Position numbers and translations under genes: made by a program. DNA of 51,703 nt from CAZSBB01 sp964605235 (GTDB lineage Bacteria > Planctomycetota > Phycisphaerae > Phycisphaerales > Phycisphaeraceae), in assembly GCA_964605235.1 (NCBI GenBank), contig CAZSBB010000045.1:1-51703 (forward strand). The letters run 5' to 3'. Below are positions 36,964 to 47,478 of this stretch, piece by piece. The first letter of the stretch is position 1; every line of letters begins with the position of its first letter. The notes under the pieces were generated by a model. That model was given only the letters and a program-made list of their open reading frames with translations, did not search any database and was not told where the DNA came from.

Positions 36964-38922
36964 ATGATCTTGCGCCGTTTCCCACGAATCGCCGGCGGGC
37001 TGCTGGCGCTAAGCCTGGCCTCCTTCGTCAATGCTGAGCCATTCATCATCGCGCAAGACGGCAAACCATCCGGGCCGGTGGTCGTCGCGCAGACAGCACA
37101 TCCGGCCGTGCGTCATGCCGCCCAGGAGCTGGCGCAGAAGCTGTCGGCCATGCTCGGACAGCCGGTCGAGGTCACGGTCGGCAACGGTGAGCGCGGCATC
37201 GTGGTGGGTCAGCCCGGCGACTTTCCCAACCTGAACCTCATGACTGAACCTGTCGCCCCCGGCGATCTCGCCGCGGCGCAAAGCTACGTCCTGCGCAGCA
37301 GCGCCACGCGGCTGGTGGTGATCGGCGCCAGCGAAATCGGCGTGGAGTTCGGCATCTGGGACCTGCTCCACCGGTTGGGCTATCGGCAGTTCTTCCCCCA
37401 TGAAGCGTGGGAGGTCATTCCCGACCTGAGCCGCGCGGAGGCAGCGCTCGAACTCGACACACTGGAAATCCCCGCCTACTTCGACCGCCGCATCTGGTAC
37501 TCCTGGGGCGGCGACGCGGACCGCCAGCGCGAATGGAATTTCAAAAACCGCATGAATCAGCACGGCTGGCGCACGGACTTCCGCCCCGAACTGCCCGCCC
37601 GGTGGAAACGCACGCTGATTCAGAATCAGCACAACTACGGCGGGATCATCCAGTTTCACCAAGCGACCTTCGCCGAACATCCCGAGTACTACGCGCTGGT
37701 CAAAGACGAACGTAAAGGCAGCAAGCTCTGCATTTCCAACCCCGCCGTGCGCGAACTGGCGGCGAGCTTCGCCCGGGATTACTTCGCCAAACACCCGGAC
37801 GAACTGAGCATCTCCATGGAGCCCACCGACGGCTACGGGTGGTGCGAGTGTGCTGCGTGTGCGGCATTGGGCTCCCCCGCCAACCGCATGATCACCCTCG
37901 CCAATCATGTCGCCCGGGCGCTGGAAGCAGAACATGGCGATAAATGGATCGGCGTGCTCGCCTACGCCCAGCATGCCGAGCCGCCCACGCTGGCGGTGCA
38001 TGACCGCGTGATTGTCTGCTGCGCCACCAACCTCAGCGGCAAGATGCCCATCGAACAGCGTCTGGCGGGATGGGCGCAGCAAGCCAAAACGCTGGGCATT
38101 TATGACTACTACGCCATCCCGCAGTGGCATGTGATGATGCCCGGCCGCATGCAGGGCGGAAACCTGGAATACCTCAGCCACAGCATCCCCACCTTCCATG
38201 AACTGGGCGCGCGCCTCATGGTCGCGGAAGCCAGCGACTGCTGGGGACCCAACGGCCTGGGCTACTATGTGGCGTCGCGGCTGCTGTGGAATCCGCAGGA
38301 AGCGCGCCAGCTCAACCACCTCGTTGACGATTTTCTCGCCCGCGCGTTTGGTCCCGCCGCCGCGACGATGCGGCCGTGGTACGACCTGGTCGACAACAGC
38401 CGCAACGCGCAAACCGTTCCCGCGGGCGGCGCCAAACCGGGATCGCTTGCTTACTTTGCCGACCGCTACGCGCGCATGTACGCCATCCTGCTGACCGCTG
38501 AGGAACAAGCGCAGGGGCAGCCGGCCGTTCGCGCCCGGCTGGACCATTTGCTGCTGTACACCCGCTATGTGCAGCTCTGGTGCGATCACCGCCGCAGCGC
38601 TGCCGCACAGCCGGGCGAGGCGGCGCACGCGGCCGCCCAACGGCGCGCCGTGGCGCTCGAACGACTGGTGCGCTTCGCCTGGCGCATCCGCGACACCGGC
38701 ATGGCGCACTGGGCCGGCTTCCGCGGCGTCACTGCCGGTGCGGGCAATGTCGACTTGAACGCACCGCCATCCTGGCTGACCCGCTCCGATCAGCTCAACC
38801 TCGAACTGGGCGGCCCCGAAGCGCTCGAAGCCCAGTTGGAAGCCCAGCAACAGGTGACCCCGGCGCTGCTGAAAGAAGTCCGTCAGGCAGCGCGGGATGC
38901 GGCAATGCCAGCGCGCCGGTGA
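36964..38922 (+). CDS. Secreted DUF4838 protein, short form, second copy
   Basis: Identical to 14819-16777, with signal peptide ending VNA and the WCECAAC block. Last gene of operon A copy 2. Full length. Confidence 0.86.
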   Translation: MILRRFPRIAGGLLALSLASFVNAEPFIIAQDGKPSGPVVVAQTAHPAVRHAAQELAQKLSAMLGQPVEVTVGNGERGIVVGQPGDFPNLNLMTEPVAPGDLAAAQSYVLRSSATRLVVIGASEIGVEFGIWDLLHRLGYRQFFPHEAWEVIPDLSRAEAALELDTLEIPAYFDRRIWYSWGGDADRQREWNFKNRMNQHGWRTDFRPELPARWKRTLIQNQHNYGGIIQFHQATFAEHPEYYALVKDERKGSKLCISNPAVRELAASFARDYFAKHPDELSISMEPTDGYGWCECAACAALGSPANRMITLANHVARALEAEHGDKWIGVLAYAQHAEPPTLAVHDRVIVCCATNLSGKMPIEQRLAGWAQQAKTLGIYDYYAIPQWHVMMPGRMQGGNLEYLSHSIPTFHELGARLMVAEASDCWGPNGLGYYVASRLLWNPQEARQLNHLVDDFLARAFGPAAATMRPWYDLVDNSRNAQTVPAGGAKPGSLAYFADRYARMYAILLTAEEQAQGQPAVRARLDHLLLYTRYVQLWCDHRRSAAAQPGEAAHAAAQRRAVALERLVRFAWRIRDTGMAHWAGFRGVTAGAGNVDLNAPPSWLTRSDQLNLELGGPEALEAQLEAQQQVTPALLKEVRQAARDAAMPARR

Positions 38923-39074
38923 TTCGCTGCGGGCGCCTCTGAGCATCTGAATCATGTGCGCTGATTTGGCGCCTGCTCCCCGGGTGACCGAGCGTCTTTA
39001 GCCAACCTCAGCGCAGCCGCCCCCTGGCCTGGTGGTGAAGCAGCGCCGCAAGAGAGTTTGGGCCATGCGGGAAA

Positions 39075-40025
39075 TCACCTGCCGCAGTCCGCCAACGCCT
39101 GCTCCAGAAATTCGTAAGCCGCCTGCCGCACGGGAGTGGGAAACGCGTGGCCGCAGTCGGGGTAGTGTGCTTCGATCCGCGCTTCTGGAGCAGCAGCCAG
39201 CACCGCCTGGATCGTCGCCTGCACGCCCACCATGGAAAAGCAGTCCTGCACAGGGGCGTTGATGAACGTCGGCCGGGGCGCGATGGCCGCCAGCACGTCC
39301 GTAAAATCCCACGGCATGTTTTCGGCGCGACTGTGGAACTGCTCGCGGATGCGCGGCATGTAGCGTGGACCGGTCCAGTCACTCACATCACCCGCCGGCC
39401 CACTGCTGCCCTGGCGATTCCAACGAAACCCGGTGAAGCCGCAACTGCTCACCACCGCGCGCACCCGTTCATCAAAAGCCGCCAGGAACAGCGCGTTGTG
39501 TCCCCCCAGCGAATGGCCGATGACGCCGAGGCGCTGCGGATCAACCTGCGGCAACTGGCTCAGGTAGGTCACGCACTGCGCATGATTCCAGATGCCTTTC
39601 ATGGTGCCGCTGACGTAGCCACGGGCGTACGGATCGATGTGGTATTCGCCCAGCGTGGGATAGTCGGGGACCAATGCGATGTGGCCACGCTGCGCCAGCT
39701 CCAGCGCGTAATGCAGATCATCCCGGCCGCCCAGCCCCGCCGGCTCATCCTTGCCGATGGCGGTCGTCTGATGCAGACACAACATGGCAGCCTGTTTGGT
39801 TGTCAGCGCGTCCTCCCGCGCGGGAGTGAGCAGCCAGGCGGGACACCAGTCGTCGGGATCGACCAGCAGCTCCAGGCGCGTGTAGCGCACGTCCGCGCGG
39901 GTGAAGGTTTCGCCGGCACGCACCGTCGGCGGCGCTGAGCGCGCCGGCGGCATGTCGCCCATCACACGCATCATGCGCTGCAGGATGTCCTGACGGTCAA
40001 AGGTCGACTCAGCGGGATGGGGCAT
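39075..40025 (-). CDS. Alpha/beta-hydrolase, second copy
   Basis: Identical to 16930-17880: GHSLGGHN nucleophile elbow and DCGHAF histidine. Minus strand, divergent from the second AraR-like gene. Predicted esterase for glycan decorations. Confidence 0.81.
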   Translation of the reverse strand: MPHPAESTFDRQDILQRMMRVMGDMPPARSAPPTVRAGETFTRADVRYTRLELLVDPDDWCPAWLLTPAREDALTTKQAAMLCLHQTTAIGKDEPAGLGGRDDLHYALELAQRGHIALVPDYPTLGEYHIDPYARGYVSGTMKGIWNHAQCVTYLSQLPQVDPQRLGVIGHSLGGHNALFLAAFDERVRAVVSSCGFTGFRWNRQGSSGPAGDVSDWTGPRYMPRIREQFHSRAENMPWDFTDVLAAIAPRPTFINAPVQDCFSMVGVQATIQAVLAAAPEARIEAHYPDCGHAFPTPVRQAAYEFLEQALADCGR

Positions 40026-40308
40026 ATGAGTTCGTCCGGTTGGCTGGGGGCTTTGCGTCACAGTGTGGACGGCATGGGTGATCGGGCCATCAGCTTAACC
40101 CACGACACCCAGCAGCGGCATCATAGCGGGCTGAGCACCGCCCCCTCCATTCCCCTGCATCAAGTCTTGACTCAGTTTGATTCATTATTTTTATTCTCAA
40201 AGCAATTATAAATAACTACTTAACGATTTTTGTTGTGTTTTGTATCCAAACAATTGATTATGATACACAGCTTTGTTACGATCCCGCCCGCAACGGAAGG
40301 ACGCCGGC
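40026..40308. promoter_or_regulatory. Divergent control region, second copy
   Basis: Same AT-rich 283 bases as 17881-18163, with the TGTATC-N15-GATACA inverted repeat at 40241-40267. Confidence 0.53.
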
Positions 40309-41409
40309 ATGGACCATCTGGTCAGCGACACTCTGGTGGATGCGAAGCAACGACTGGCGCTGCGGCTGGGTCGACGTTGGCGCAGCGGGGATCGCCTGCC
40401 GCCTATCCGCGATCTGGCGCGACAGCTCCAGGTTTCCCACGCCACCGCGCAGCGGTCTGTCGCGGAACTGGCGCGCGGCGGGTTTCTGGTGACTCGTCCC
40501 CGGCTGGGCACTTTCGTTTCCGAGCAATACAGCGACGAGCAACTGCGCACGATCTTCGCGCGCTCCGCAGCCACGCCCACTCCCGCGCCTCGGCCGGTCC
40601 ACAAACAGGCGCTGGTGATCGGCGACTCGCCGCACATGCGCCCGGCGGTGGATGCTCTGGAAGCAGCGCTGCTGGGGCGCGGCCTGGAAGTGCAATCTCT
40701 CAACAGCTTGCCAAACGACCGCGCGCCGTTCGTCGCCCCGCCGGCCGACGCCCTCGTGCTGATCAATCCCAGCAGCGCCTGCACCATTCAGGCAGCGCCC
40801 GGACAAGCGGTGCTGATCATCACCAGCGCAGCTGTGCATCCGCAGGTGGAAGGCGCAACGGTCGATCGCGTCTGGGTTGATCAGGAACAAGGCGGCGCGC
40901 TGGCAGCACAGCGCCTGCGGCAACTGGGCTGCGACAGCGCCTGCTTTGTCGGCGTCGAGCGCGCCCCGGCATACGGCCCGCCCTATCAGATGACTTCCAT
41001 CCGGCGCCTGCGCGGCTTCGAAAGCAGTTGGGGCGCTCCGCTGCCGGCTGCGCACTGGCTGCGTGTCGACAGCCACTCCATGCTGTTCGGCGCTCGCGCC
41101 GCCACGCAATATGCCGCGTTGAATCCGCGTCCGCGCGGCATCTTCGTCGCCTGTGACGACCTGGCGATCGGCATGGTGCACGGGCTGGCGGCGCTGGGGA
41201 TGGAGAACGGCCGGGACTATCACATGGTCAGCATTGACGGCTCCGAAGCGCTGCGGGCGTCGGGGCCGCACGCCGTGGCGTCGGTAAGCATTCCCGCGGC
41301 TTATCTGGGCCGCATGGGCGCGCACCTGCTGCTCAATCGCCTGGCGGACGCCCACTGGCCGGCCCAGGAAGTGACGTTGTCGTGCGACTGGTCGAACTTT
41401 CCCGCTTAA
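40309..41409 (+). CDS. AraR-like GntR/LacI-hybrid regulator, second copy
   Basis: Identical to 18164-19264: winged helix about 5-72 and sugar-binding effector domain about 98-360, GGAAGGA ribosome site. Leads operon B copy 2, the copy whose last gene is uninterrupted. Confidence 0.87.
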   Translation: MDHLVSDTLVDAKQRLALRLGRRWRSGDRLPPIRDLARQLQVSHATAQRSVAELARGGFLVTRPRLGTFVSEQYSDEQLRTIFARSAATPTPAPRPVHKQALVIGDSPHMRPAVDALEAALLGRGLEVQSLNSLPNDRAPFVAPPADALVLINPSSACTIQAAPGQAVLIITSAAVHPQVEGATVDRVWVDQEQGGALAAQRLRQLGCDSACFVGVERAPAYGPPYQMTSIRRLRGFESSWGAPLPAAHWLRVDSHSMLFGARAATQYAALNPRPRGIFVACDDLAIGMVHGLAALGMENGRDYHMVSIDGSEALRASGPHAVASVSIPAAYLGRMGAHLLLNRLADAHWPAQEVTLSCDWSNFPA

Positions 41410-41450
41410 CCCTTGGCCGGTTCGGCGTCCGGGGCAGGGCAAGGAACTTT

Positions 41451-42296
41451 ATGATGCGGACGATCAATCCTGCTGCGGTTCGTCGTGGTTTCACGCTCAT
41501 CGAGCTGCTTGTGGTGATCTCCATCATCACCCTGCTCATCAGCATTCTGCTGCCGGCGCTGGGCAAAGCGCGGCTGGCGGCGCAGGCGTCGCAATGCCTG
41601 AGCAACCAGCGCCAACTGGCGCAGTACATCATGACCTACAGTCAGGACTGGCAGGAATTCGTCCCGCCGCACATGATCAACGCCCCCGGTTCGCCGTCGG
41701 GCACGCACATCGCCTGGCTGGCGCGCCTGAACCTGGGCGGTTACACCACCGCGCTGCCGATGGCGTCAGGCCGGCTCGCCAGCGGACGCAGCGATGTGCG
41801 GCTGTGCCCTTCCGTCAATGAAAACCCCAAGGTGCAGGGCAATCACATCGGCTTTGGCCATTTCATGATGTCGCAGGATGTCACCGGCTACTACAACGGC
41901 AACGCCAATCCGCAGTGGTACTGGAACCGCACGCCCATGCGCATGGCGGACATCATCAAGCCCACCCACACCATGGCGACCGCGGACGGTTACTACTATC
42001 CCCCGACTGAAGAAATGTACATGTCCCAGCGGCTTTTCGAGCAAACCACCGGCATCGCGCCCAATGGTTACGCCGGCTACTACAAGTGCATGCCCGGGAT
42101 GATCTTCGTCGGCGGCTGGGCGACTTCCCGCTGGCGGCACAACAACAACTCCACGATCTTCAGCTTTTTCGATGGCCACGCGGAAGTGCGCGCCTGGGAT
42201 GCGGTTGATCCCTACGCCCTGCAACTGGGCGCCACCTACAACGGCGGCTTTGGCCAGTTGATCGGCCCGCTGCGCGGCTTCCGCTACGACAACTGA
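41451..42296 (+). CDS. Pseudopilin-like protein of operon B, second copy
   Basis: Identical to 19306-20151, 281 residues, prepilin site G13-F14, C-terminal DGHAEV. Located 41 bases after the regulator. Confidence 0.86.
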   Translation: MMRTINPAAVRRGFTLIELLVVISIITLLISILLPALGKARLAAQASQCLSNQRQLAQYIMTYSQDWQEFVPPHMINAPGSPSGTHIAWLARLNLGGYTTALPMASGRLASGRSDVRLCPSVNENPKVQGNHIGFGHFMMSQDVTGYYNGNANPQWYWNRTPMRMADIIKPTHTMATADGYYYPPTEEMYMSQRLFEQTTGIAPNGYAGYYKCMPGMIFVGGWATSRWRHNNNSTIFSFFDGHAEVRAWDAVDPYALQLGATYNGGFGQLIGPLRGFRYDN

Positions 42297-42342
42297 ACTC
42301 CGCCAGCAATGGACCCCATGCGTGCGCGGGTCTGAGTTCAAT

Positions 42343-43809
42343 ATGACCACTCCCATCGCCATTGGATCGCGGCTCGAGCTGCTGCTCGACGATTTTCTCG
42401 TCGAACGACTGACCGGCTCGGCGACGCAGCGTCTGCACCACCCCGTGCCGCGCGAAGCGGCGCTGGTGACCGACCAGCCGTGGGAAGGCAACGGCACGTG
42501 CTACCTGACCGTCTTGCGCGACGCGGCGGGCTATCGCATGTACTACCGCTGCTGGCAACTGACGCCGGGGGTGGAACCGGAGACCGCCTGCGCGGTGGCG
42601 GTGTCGTTCAGCGACGACGGCAAGCACTGGCGTCGCCCGGAGCTGGGGTTGTACGACCACGCCGGCTCCACGCGCAACAACCTGGTGTTCATCGCCGCGC
42701 AACCCGAGCGCCGCGGCGAGCATGGCTTTTCGCCATTCGTGGATGAGCATCCGAATTGTCTGCCCGAACAACGCTACAAGGCCGTGGGCGCCGGGGCGCG
42801 GCAGCGTGCGGGCATCTACCTGTTCGGCTCCCCTGATGGTCTGCGCTGGCAACCGCTGCGCTCCGAGCCGCTGCTGCATGACGGCGCTTTCGACTCGCAG
42901 AATGTCGTGTTCTGGGATCCGCAGCGGAGCGAGTACCGGGCGTACTTCCGCGACTACCGCAATCCGGTCACCCGCAAGCGCGACTACCTCGCCGGCTATC
43001 GCTGCGTGCGCACCGCGACATCACCTGATCTGCAGCAATGGACCGCGCCGCAATGGCTGGAATATCCCGGCGTGCCGGATGAGCATCTGTACACCAATCA
43101 GATCACGACCTATCCCCGCGCGCCGCACTTGTTCGTGGGCTTTCCCACGCGCTACATCGAGCACCCCTGGAATGCCGCGGTGGAAGCGCTCCCGGAGCTG
43201 GAGCAACGACGGTTGCGGGCACAGTCGAATGTGCGCTACGGCAGCGCGGTGACGGATGGCTTGTTCATGTCCAGCCGCGATGGGCGCACGTTCAAGCGCT
43301 GGGGCGAAGCATTCATTCGGCCGGGGCTGCGGCCGGTGGGCAACTGGACCTATGGCGACAACTACCAGAACTGGGGCATCGTGCAGACCGCCAGTGATAT
43401 CCCCGGTGCGCCCGCTGAGCTGTCGTTCTATCTCACCGAAGGCTACTGGCGCGGCAGCGCCACGGTGATCCGTCGCCACACGCTGCGGCTTGACGGCTTT
43501 GTGTCCGTGCAGGCGCTGCGCGATGCCGGCGAATGCCTCACGCGCCCGTTCACCTTCACCGGCAGTCGCCTGCTGCTGAATATGTCCACCTCGGCGGCGG
43601 GCTGGGTGCGGATTGAAATCCAGCATCCCGATGGCGCGCCGGTGCCGGGCTTCAGTCTGGCGGACAGCCCTGCGATGTTTGGCGATGCCGTGCAATACCA
43701 GGCGTTGTGGAAGAACCCGGCAGCGCTGGCGACGCTGGCGGGGCAACCGATTCGACTGCGTTTGGTGCTCAGCGATGCCGATGTGTACGCCCTGCAATTC
43801 ACTGACTAA
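42343..43809 (+). CDS. Beta-propeller glycosidase-like protein, second copy
   Basis: Identical to 20198-21664. Complete 488-residue cytoplasmic protein opening with LELLLDDFLVERL and carrying aspartate-led propeller turns. Catalytic residues not assigned. Confidence 0.64.
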   Translation: MTTPIAIGSRLELLLDDFLVERLTGSATQRLHHPVPREAALVTDQPWEGNGTCYLTVLRDAAGYRMYYRCWQLTPGVEPETACAVAVSFSDDGKHWRRPELGLYDHAGSTRNNLVFIAAQPERRGEHGFSPFVDEHPNCLPEQRYKAVGAGARQRAGIYLFGSPDGLRWQPLRSEPLLHDGAFDSQNVVFWDPQRSEYRAYFRDYRNPVTRKRDYLAGYRCVRTATSPDLQQWTAPQWLEYPGVPDEHLYTNQITTYPRAPHLFVGFPTRYIEHPWNAAVEALPELEQRRLRAQSNVRYGSAVTDGLFMSSRDGRTFKRWGEAFIRPGLRPVGNWTYGDNYQNWGIVQTASDIPGAPAELSFYLTEGYWRGSATVIRRHTLRLDGFVSVQALRDAGECLTRPFTFTGSRLLLNMSTSAAGWVRIEIQHPDGAPVPGFSLADSPAMFGDAVQYQALWKNPAALATLAGQPIRLRLVLSDADVYALQFTD

Positions 43810-43877
43810 ACCGCAGCCATTGGCTGCTGCTTGTACTGCTCAATTTCAGTCCCATGTCAGTTTGTGAAAGGCTGATC

Positions 43878-46800
43878 ATGCTCGCAAAACACCTGATTCC
43901 GCTGCTCATTCTGTCGCTCTGCACGTTGGCGCCCGCGCAGGTGCTGCGCAGCGTGACCTCGGTGCCGGTGGATGTGCCCGCCACGCAGGCGAAGGTGCCG
44001 CTGAGCGTGCAGGTGTATCTCGATCGGGTGGTTTACACCGACCGCGATCAGGATGGCCAGGGTCTGGTGGTGATCAATCCGCCCGCACTGCTGTACGAGG
44101 GCAAGCTCGCGGAGCATCGCGTGCGCGTGGAGCTGCGGCCGACGGAAGGCGCTGCTCAGGAGCCGGCGCTGGAAGCGAGCGTCAGCGATTCGGATCACTT
44201 CGCGGTGGACCTGGATATGCCCAAGCTGGCGCTGGGCGCTTACCAGCTGGTCGCCACCTTGCTCGACCCGCACGGCCAGGTGCTGGCGACCGGGCAGGCG
44301 AGCTTGAGCAAACGAAAGGATGACACGCCGCTGCCGACCTTGCCGGTGGATGTGCCGCTGGTGCTGACGCAGGACCAGGCGCTGGTGAACTTCACCAATG
44401 TGCCGATCACCACCGGCATTCCGTTGCCCGACGGCCTGCTGCAGGACCCGCGGCAGGTGACCTTGCTGGAAGACGGCCGGGAGATTCCCTGTCAGGTCAC
44501 CGTGCGTTCACGCTGGAGCCGGCGCGGCACCATCAAGTGGTTGGGATTGGATTTCCCCGCCCGCTATGAGAACGGCGTAGCGCGGAAGTACGTCCTGCGG
44601 CTGGGCGCGCCCGCCAAAGCCAAGCCCGCGCGCCCCGTGGAGCTGATCCAGACGCCCAGCGCCTTCATCCTCAGCAACGGTCTGCTGGAAGTCACCGTCA
44701 GCCGCAAGCGCTTTCGCTTGTTTGAATCAGTGCTGCTCGACCGCAACCGCGACGGCGAGTGCACGGAAGATGAAACCATTGTGCAAGCCAAGCCTCAGGA
44801 TGGTCCCTACTGGATCAACGCGGAAGGCAAGGGTTTTTACGCCGCTCTGGACCCGAACCCACAGGTGAATGTGGAGGAAGCGGGTCCGCTGCGCACCACG
44901 CTGCGCGCCGACGGCTGGCTGACCGCCGAGGATGGTCAGCAGGCCGGCCGGTACACCACCCGCATCACCGTACAGGCGGAGCGCGCCCAGGTGGGCGTCA
45001 ACCAGACCTACGTCATCACCTGGAACACGATGGACCGCGCCATGCGCATCCGCGACATGGGCGTGGCGACCTCGCCCGTCGATCTGCAAAAGGCGTACAT
45101 GCTCGGCGGCCTGCAGCGCGAACTGCCGCAGGCGGGCACGCTCTACGCCCTGTGCGATCGCTGGGACCGCATGACCTTCGCCGAGTCCGAGAGCGGCAAA
45201 GTCATCACTTCCTTCAACAGCGACAGCTTGCGCTACAACGTCACCAACTGGATCAACAGCCGCCTGCCGCTGGCGTTTGGCGGCATGGGGCCGCGCGGCT
45301 ACATCACCGTCGCCCAGCGCTATCTGGCGGAAAAATTCCCCAAGGAAATCAGCGTCGGACGCGATCAACTCACCTGGCACGCCTGGCCGGCGCATGGCTC
45401 GAACCATCTGCAGGGCGGCACCGCCATTGAGAACTACTCCAAGCTGTACTGGCTGCATCAGGGCGAACTGCTGGACTTCCAGATTCCCGAGGAATACTTC
45501 ACCGCCGCCGAGGAATGGCGCAAGCTGTATCCCGACACCAAAGTCACGCTGCTGATGTACAAGAACCACGATTACTACGCCAGCGGCACCGCCATCACCG
45601 GCGAGTTGCTGTACGGCTTCGCCCCCGAAGCCGGCGGCGACACCGGACGCATCTGGAATCAGGCGGCGCCGCTCATTTTCGCCTTTGAATCGCACCCGCA
45701 GGCGATTGCTGATCCCCAGTGGGGGGCGCGCACCGATCTGCTGGAATTCGCCCCGCCGGTGACGCCGGAGTATCCCGAGATCGAGCGCGGCGTCGCGGAG
45801 CTGTACGACCGCACCATGGCGACCATTGACGACTTCCAGCTCTATGGCCAATTCCTCTGGCCCAACGGCACCACCTATCCCGGCGACAGCTACAGCGCCC
45901 TGCACCGCAATCGGCTCAACGCCCACCATGGCGCGGAGCTGACCGGCTGGATGCTCTACCTGCGCAGCGGCGAAGCGAAGTACTGGCACTACGCCAGCGC
46001 GTTGTCGCGCTATCTGCTGGATCATGCCTCGGCGACGTGTGATCCTTCCGATCCCAAAACGTCACCGCGCCCGGCGTGGGGCGTCTGGCCCGGCTCGGTC
46101 TATCACTGCCAGGGCATGGTGCCGTGGAGCAAGCGCGAGCCGGAGCTGGTGGGTCACATGTCCCCGCAGTGGCACGCGTGTCTGCTGTACTTCATGACCG
46201 GCGACACCCAGGCGCTGGACTTCGCCAAGCTGACGGTGACTTCCGTGCTCAAAGCATTCCGCACGGAGCAGGACTACCGCGTGCGCGAGCCGTACAAGGG
46301 CGAACTGAATCGCAACCCCGCCTGCGGCTGGGGCATGATGACCCACCTGTACGCCGAGTTGCTCGACCCACGCCTGCTCCGACCCATCGGCGACCTGGGC
46401 AAACAGATCTTCAATGGCGGTCCCCTGCTGCTCCATGGCGGCGCGCCGCCCGATGGCCAGAGCGGACGCTGGTGGTGGCACACCTACACCCAGCGCTGGC
46501 GCGATCCGGCTGCCATCAAAGCCATCACCGAAGTCAGCCCCTGGGGCGGCCAGAGTTTTGCCGGCTACAACACCTATCGCGCCCTGGTCACCGGCGATCC
46601 CACCCCGGTCTACGCCCTGTGGCTGGAAACGCAGGGCCTGGCGCCGCTGCGGCAATGGGGCATGGGCCATCCCGCGAAGTACTCGGCGTTTTCCCCCACC
46701 GCGGACAACTACCAGTTCCTGCTGCCCATGGTGACCGCCATGAAGCATTGGGGTCTGCCCGAGGTTCCGCAATTGCTGCCGATGGGCCACGCGCCTAGCG

Positions 46801-47468
46801 CTTACACCGTGTTGCATCAGGACACCGATGCCGCGTTCAACCTGTGCTTCTGGGGTCCGGTGTATGAAGGGCCCGAGGACCGCGCCAAGTATCCGCCGGT
46901 GACTTATGTGCTGACCGATCCCTCCGGGCGCAAGGTGCTTGAAGGTGAAATCGACCGCAAAGCCCTGGGCTATTCACCGCAGCGCGGCATCCAGGTGCCA
47001 GTGCCCGCCGATGGTCAGACCGGCGACTATGTGCTGCGGCTGACCGGCGGCGGCCCGATTTCCCTGGTCGCGCCGGTGAGCGATCTCGCCAAGGAAGTCT
47101 ACGTCGTCCCCGCGGGCAACAACCTGACGGCCACCCACCTGTACTGGCGCTCCGCGCCGGGTGAAACCCAACGCGAGCTGCGCCCGCACAACCTGATGAT
47201 GGGCGAGAACTACAGCATGCTGCTGCGGCTGGAACATCTCGACGGCAGTCTGGTGCAGGCCGCCTCCACGCCGCAGACAATCACGCTGAAGGTGCAGCCG
47301 GACACGATGTACTTCATGTCCACCTGCGTCGCGGGACAGACCGGCTACGCGTGGCGCTGGAAGGGCGTCATGGTGCCGGGGCTGCTGGTGTCGCCCGGCC
47401 CGGACATGGTGCTGGCGACGGAGCCTTCGCGCTGGTTCGCCCCCGCGACTTCCTCGGCAGGAAAGTGA
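43878..47468 (+). CDS. Secreted PL26-like lyase family protein, second copy
   Basis: Identical to the 1196-residue protein at 21733-25323: signal peptide, RIFT-barrel, central beta-sandwich, alpha/alpha toroid and C-terminal beta region. Intact. Confidence 0.79.
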   Translation: MLAKHLIPLLILSLCTLAPAQVLRSVTSVPVDVPATQAKVPLSVQVYLDRVVYTDRDQDGQGLVVINPPALLYEGKLAEHRVRVELRPTEGAAQEPALEASVSDSDHFAVDLDMPKLALGAYQLVATLLDPHGQVLATGQASLSKRKDDTPLPTLPVDVPLVLTQDQALVNFTNVPITTGIPLPDGLLQDPRQVTLLEDGREIPCQVTVRSRWSRRGTIKWLGLDFPARYENGVARKYVLRLGAPAKAKPARPVELIQTPSAFILSNGLLEVTVSRKRFRLFESVLLDRNRDGECTEDETIVQAKPQDGPYWINAEGKGFYAALDPNPQVNVEEAGPLRTTLRADGWLTAEDGQQAGRYTTRITVQAERAQVGVNQTYVITWNTMDRAMRIRDMGVATSPVDLQKAYMLGGLQRELPQAGTLYALCDRWDRMTFAESESGKVITSFNSDSLRYNVTNWINSRLPLAFGGMGPRGYITVAQRYLAEKFPKEISVGRDQLTWHAWPAHGSNHLQGGTAIENYSKLYWLHQGELLDFQIPEEYFTAAEEWRKLYPDTKVTLLMYKNHDYYASGTAITGELLYGFAPEAGGDTGRIWNQAAPLIFAFESHPQAIADPQWGARTDLLEFAPPVTPEYPEIERGVAELYDRTMATIDDFQLYGQFLWPNGTTYPGDSYSALHRNRLNAHHGAELTGWMLYLRSGEAKYWHYASALSRYLLDHASATCDPSDPKTSPRPAWGVWPGSVYHCQGMVPWSKREPELVGHMSPQWHACLLYFMTGDTQALDFAKLTVTSVLKAFRTEQDYRVREPYKGELNRNPACGWGMMTHLYAELLDPRLLRPIGDLGKQIFNGGPLLLHGGAPPDGQSGRWWWHTYTQRWRDPAAIKAITEVSPWGGQSFAGYNTYRALVTGDPTPVYALWLETQGLAPLRQWGMGHPAKYSAFSPTADNYQFLLPMVTAMKHWGLPEVPQLLPMGHAPSAYTVLHQDTDAAFNLCFWGPVYEGPEDRAKYPPVTYVLTDPSGRKVLEGEIDRKALGYSPQRGIQVPVPADGQTGDYVLRLTGGGPISLVAPVSDLAKEVYVVPAGNNLTATHLYWRSAPGETQRELRPHNLMMGENYSMLLRLEHLDGSLVQAASTPQTITLKVQPDTMYFMSTCVAGQTGYAWRWKGVMVPGLLVSPGPDMVLATEPSRWFAPATSSAGK

Positions 47469-47478
47469 GTGCGCTGTC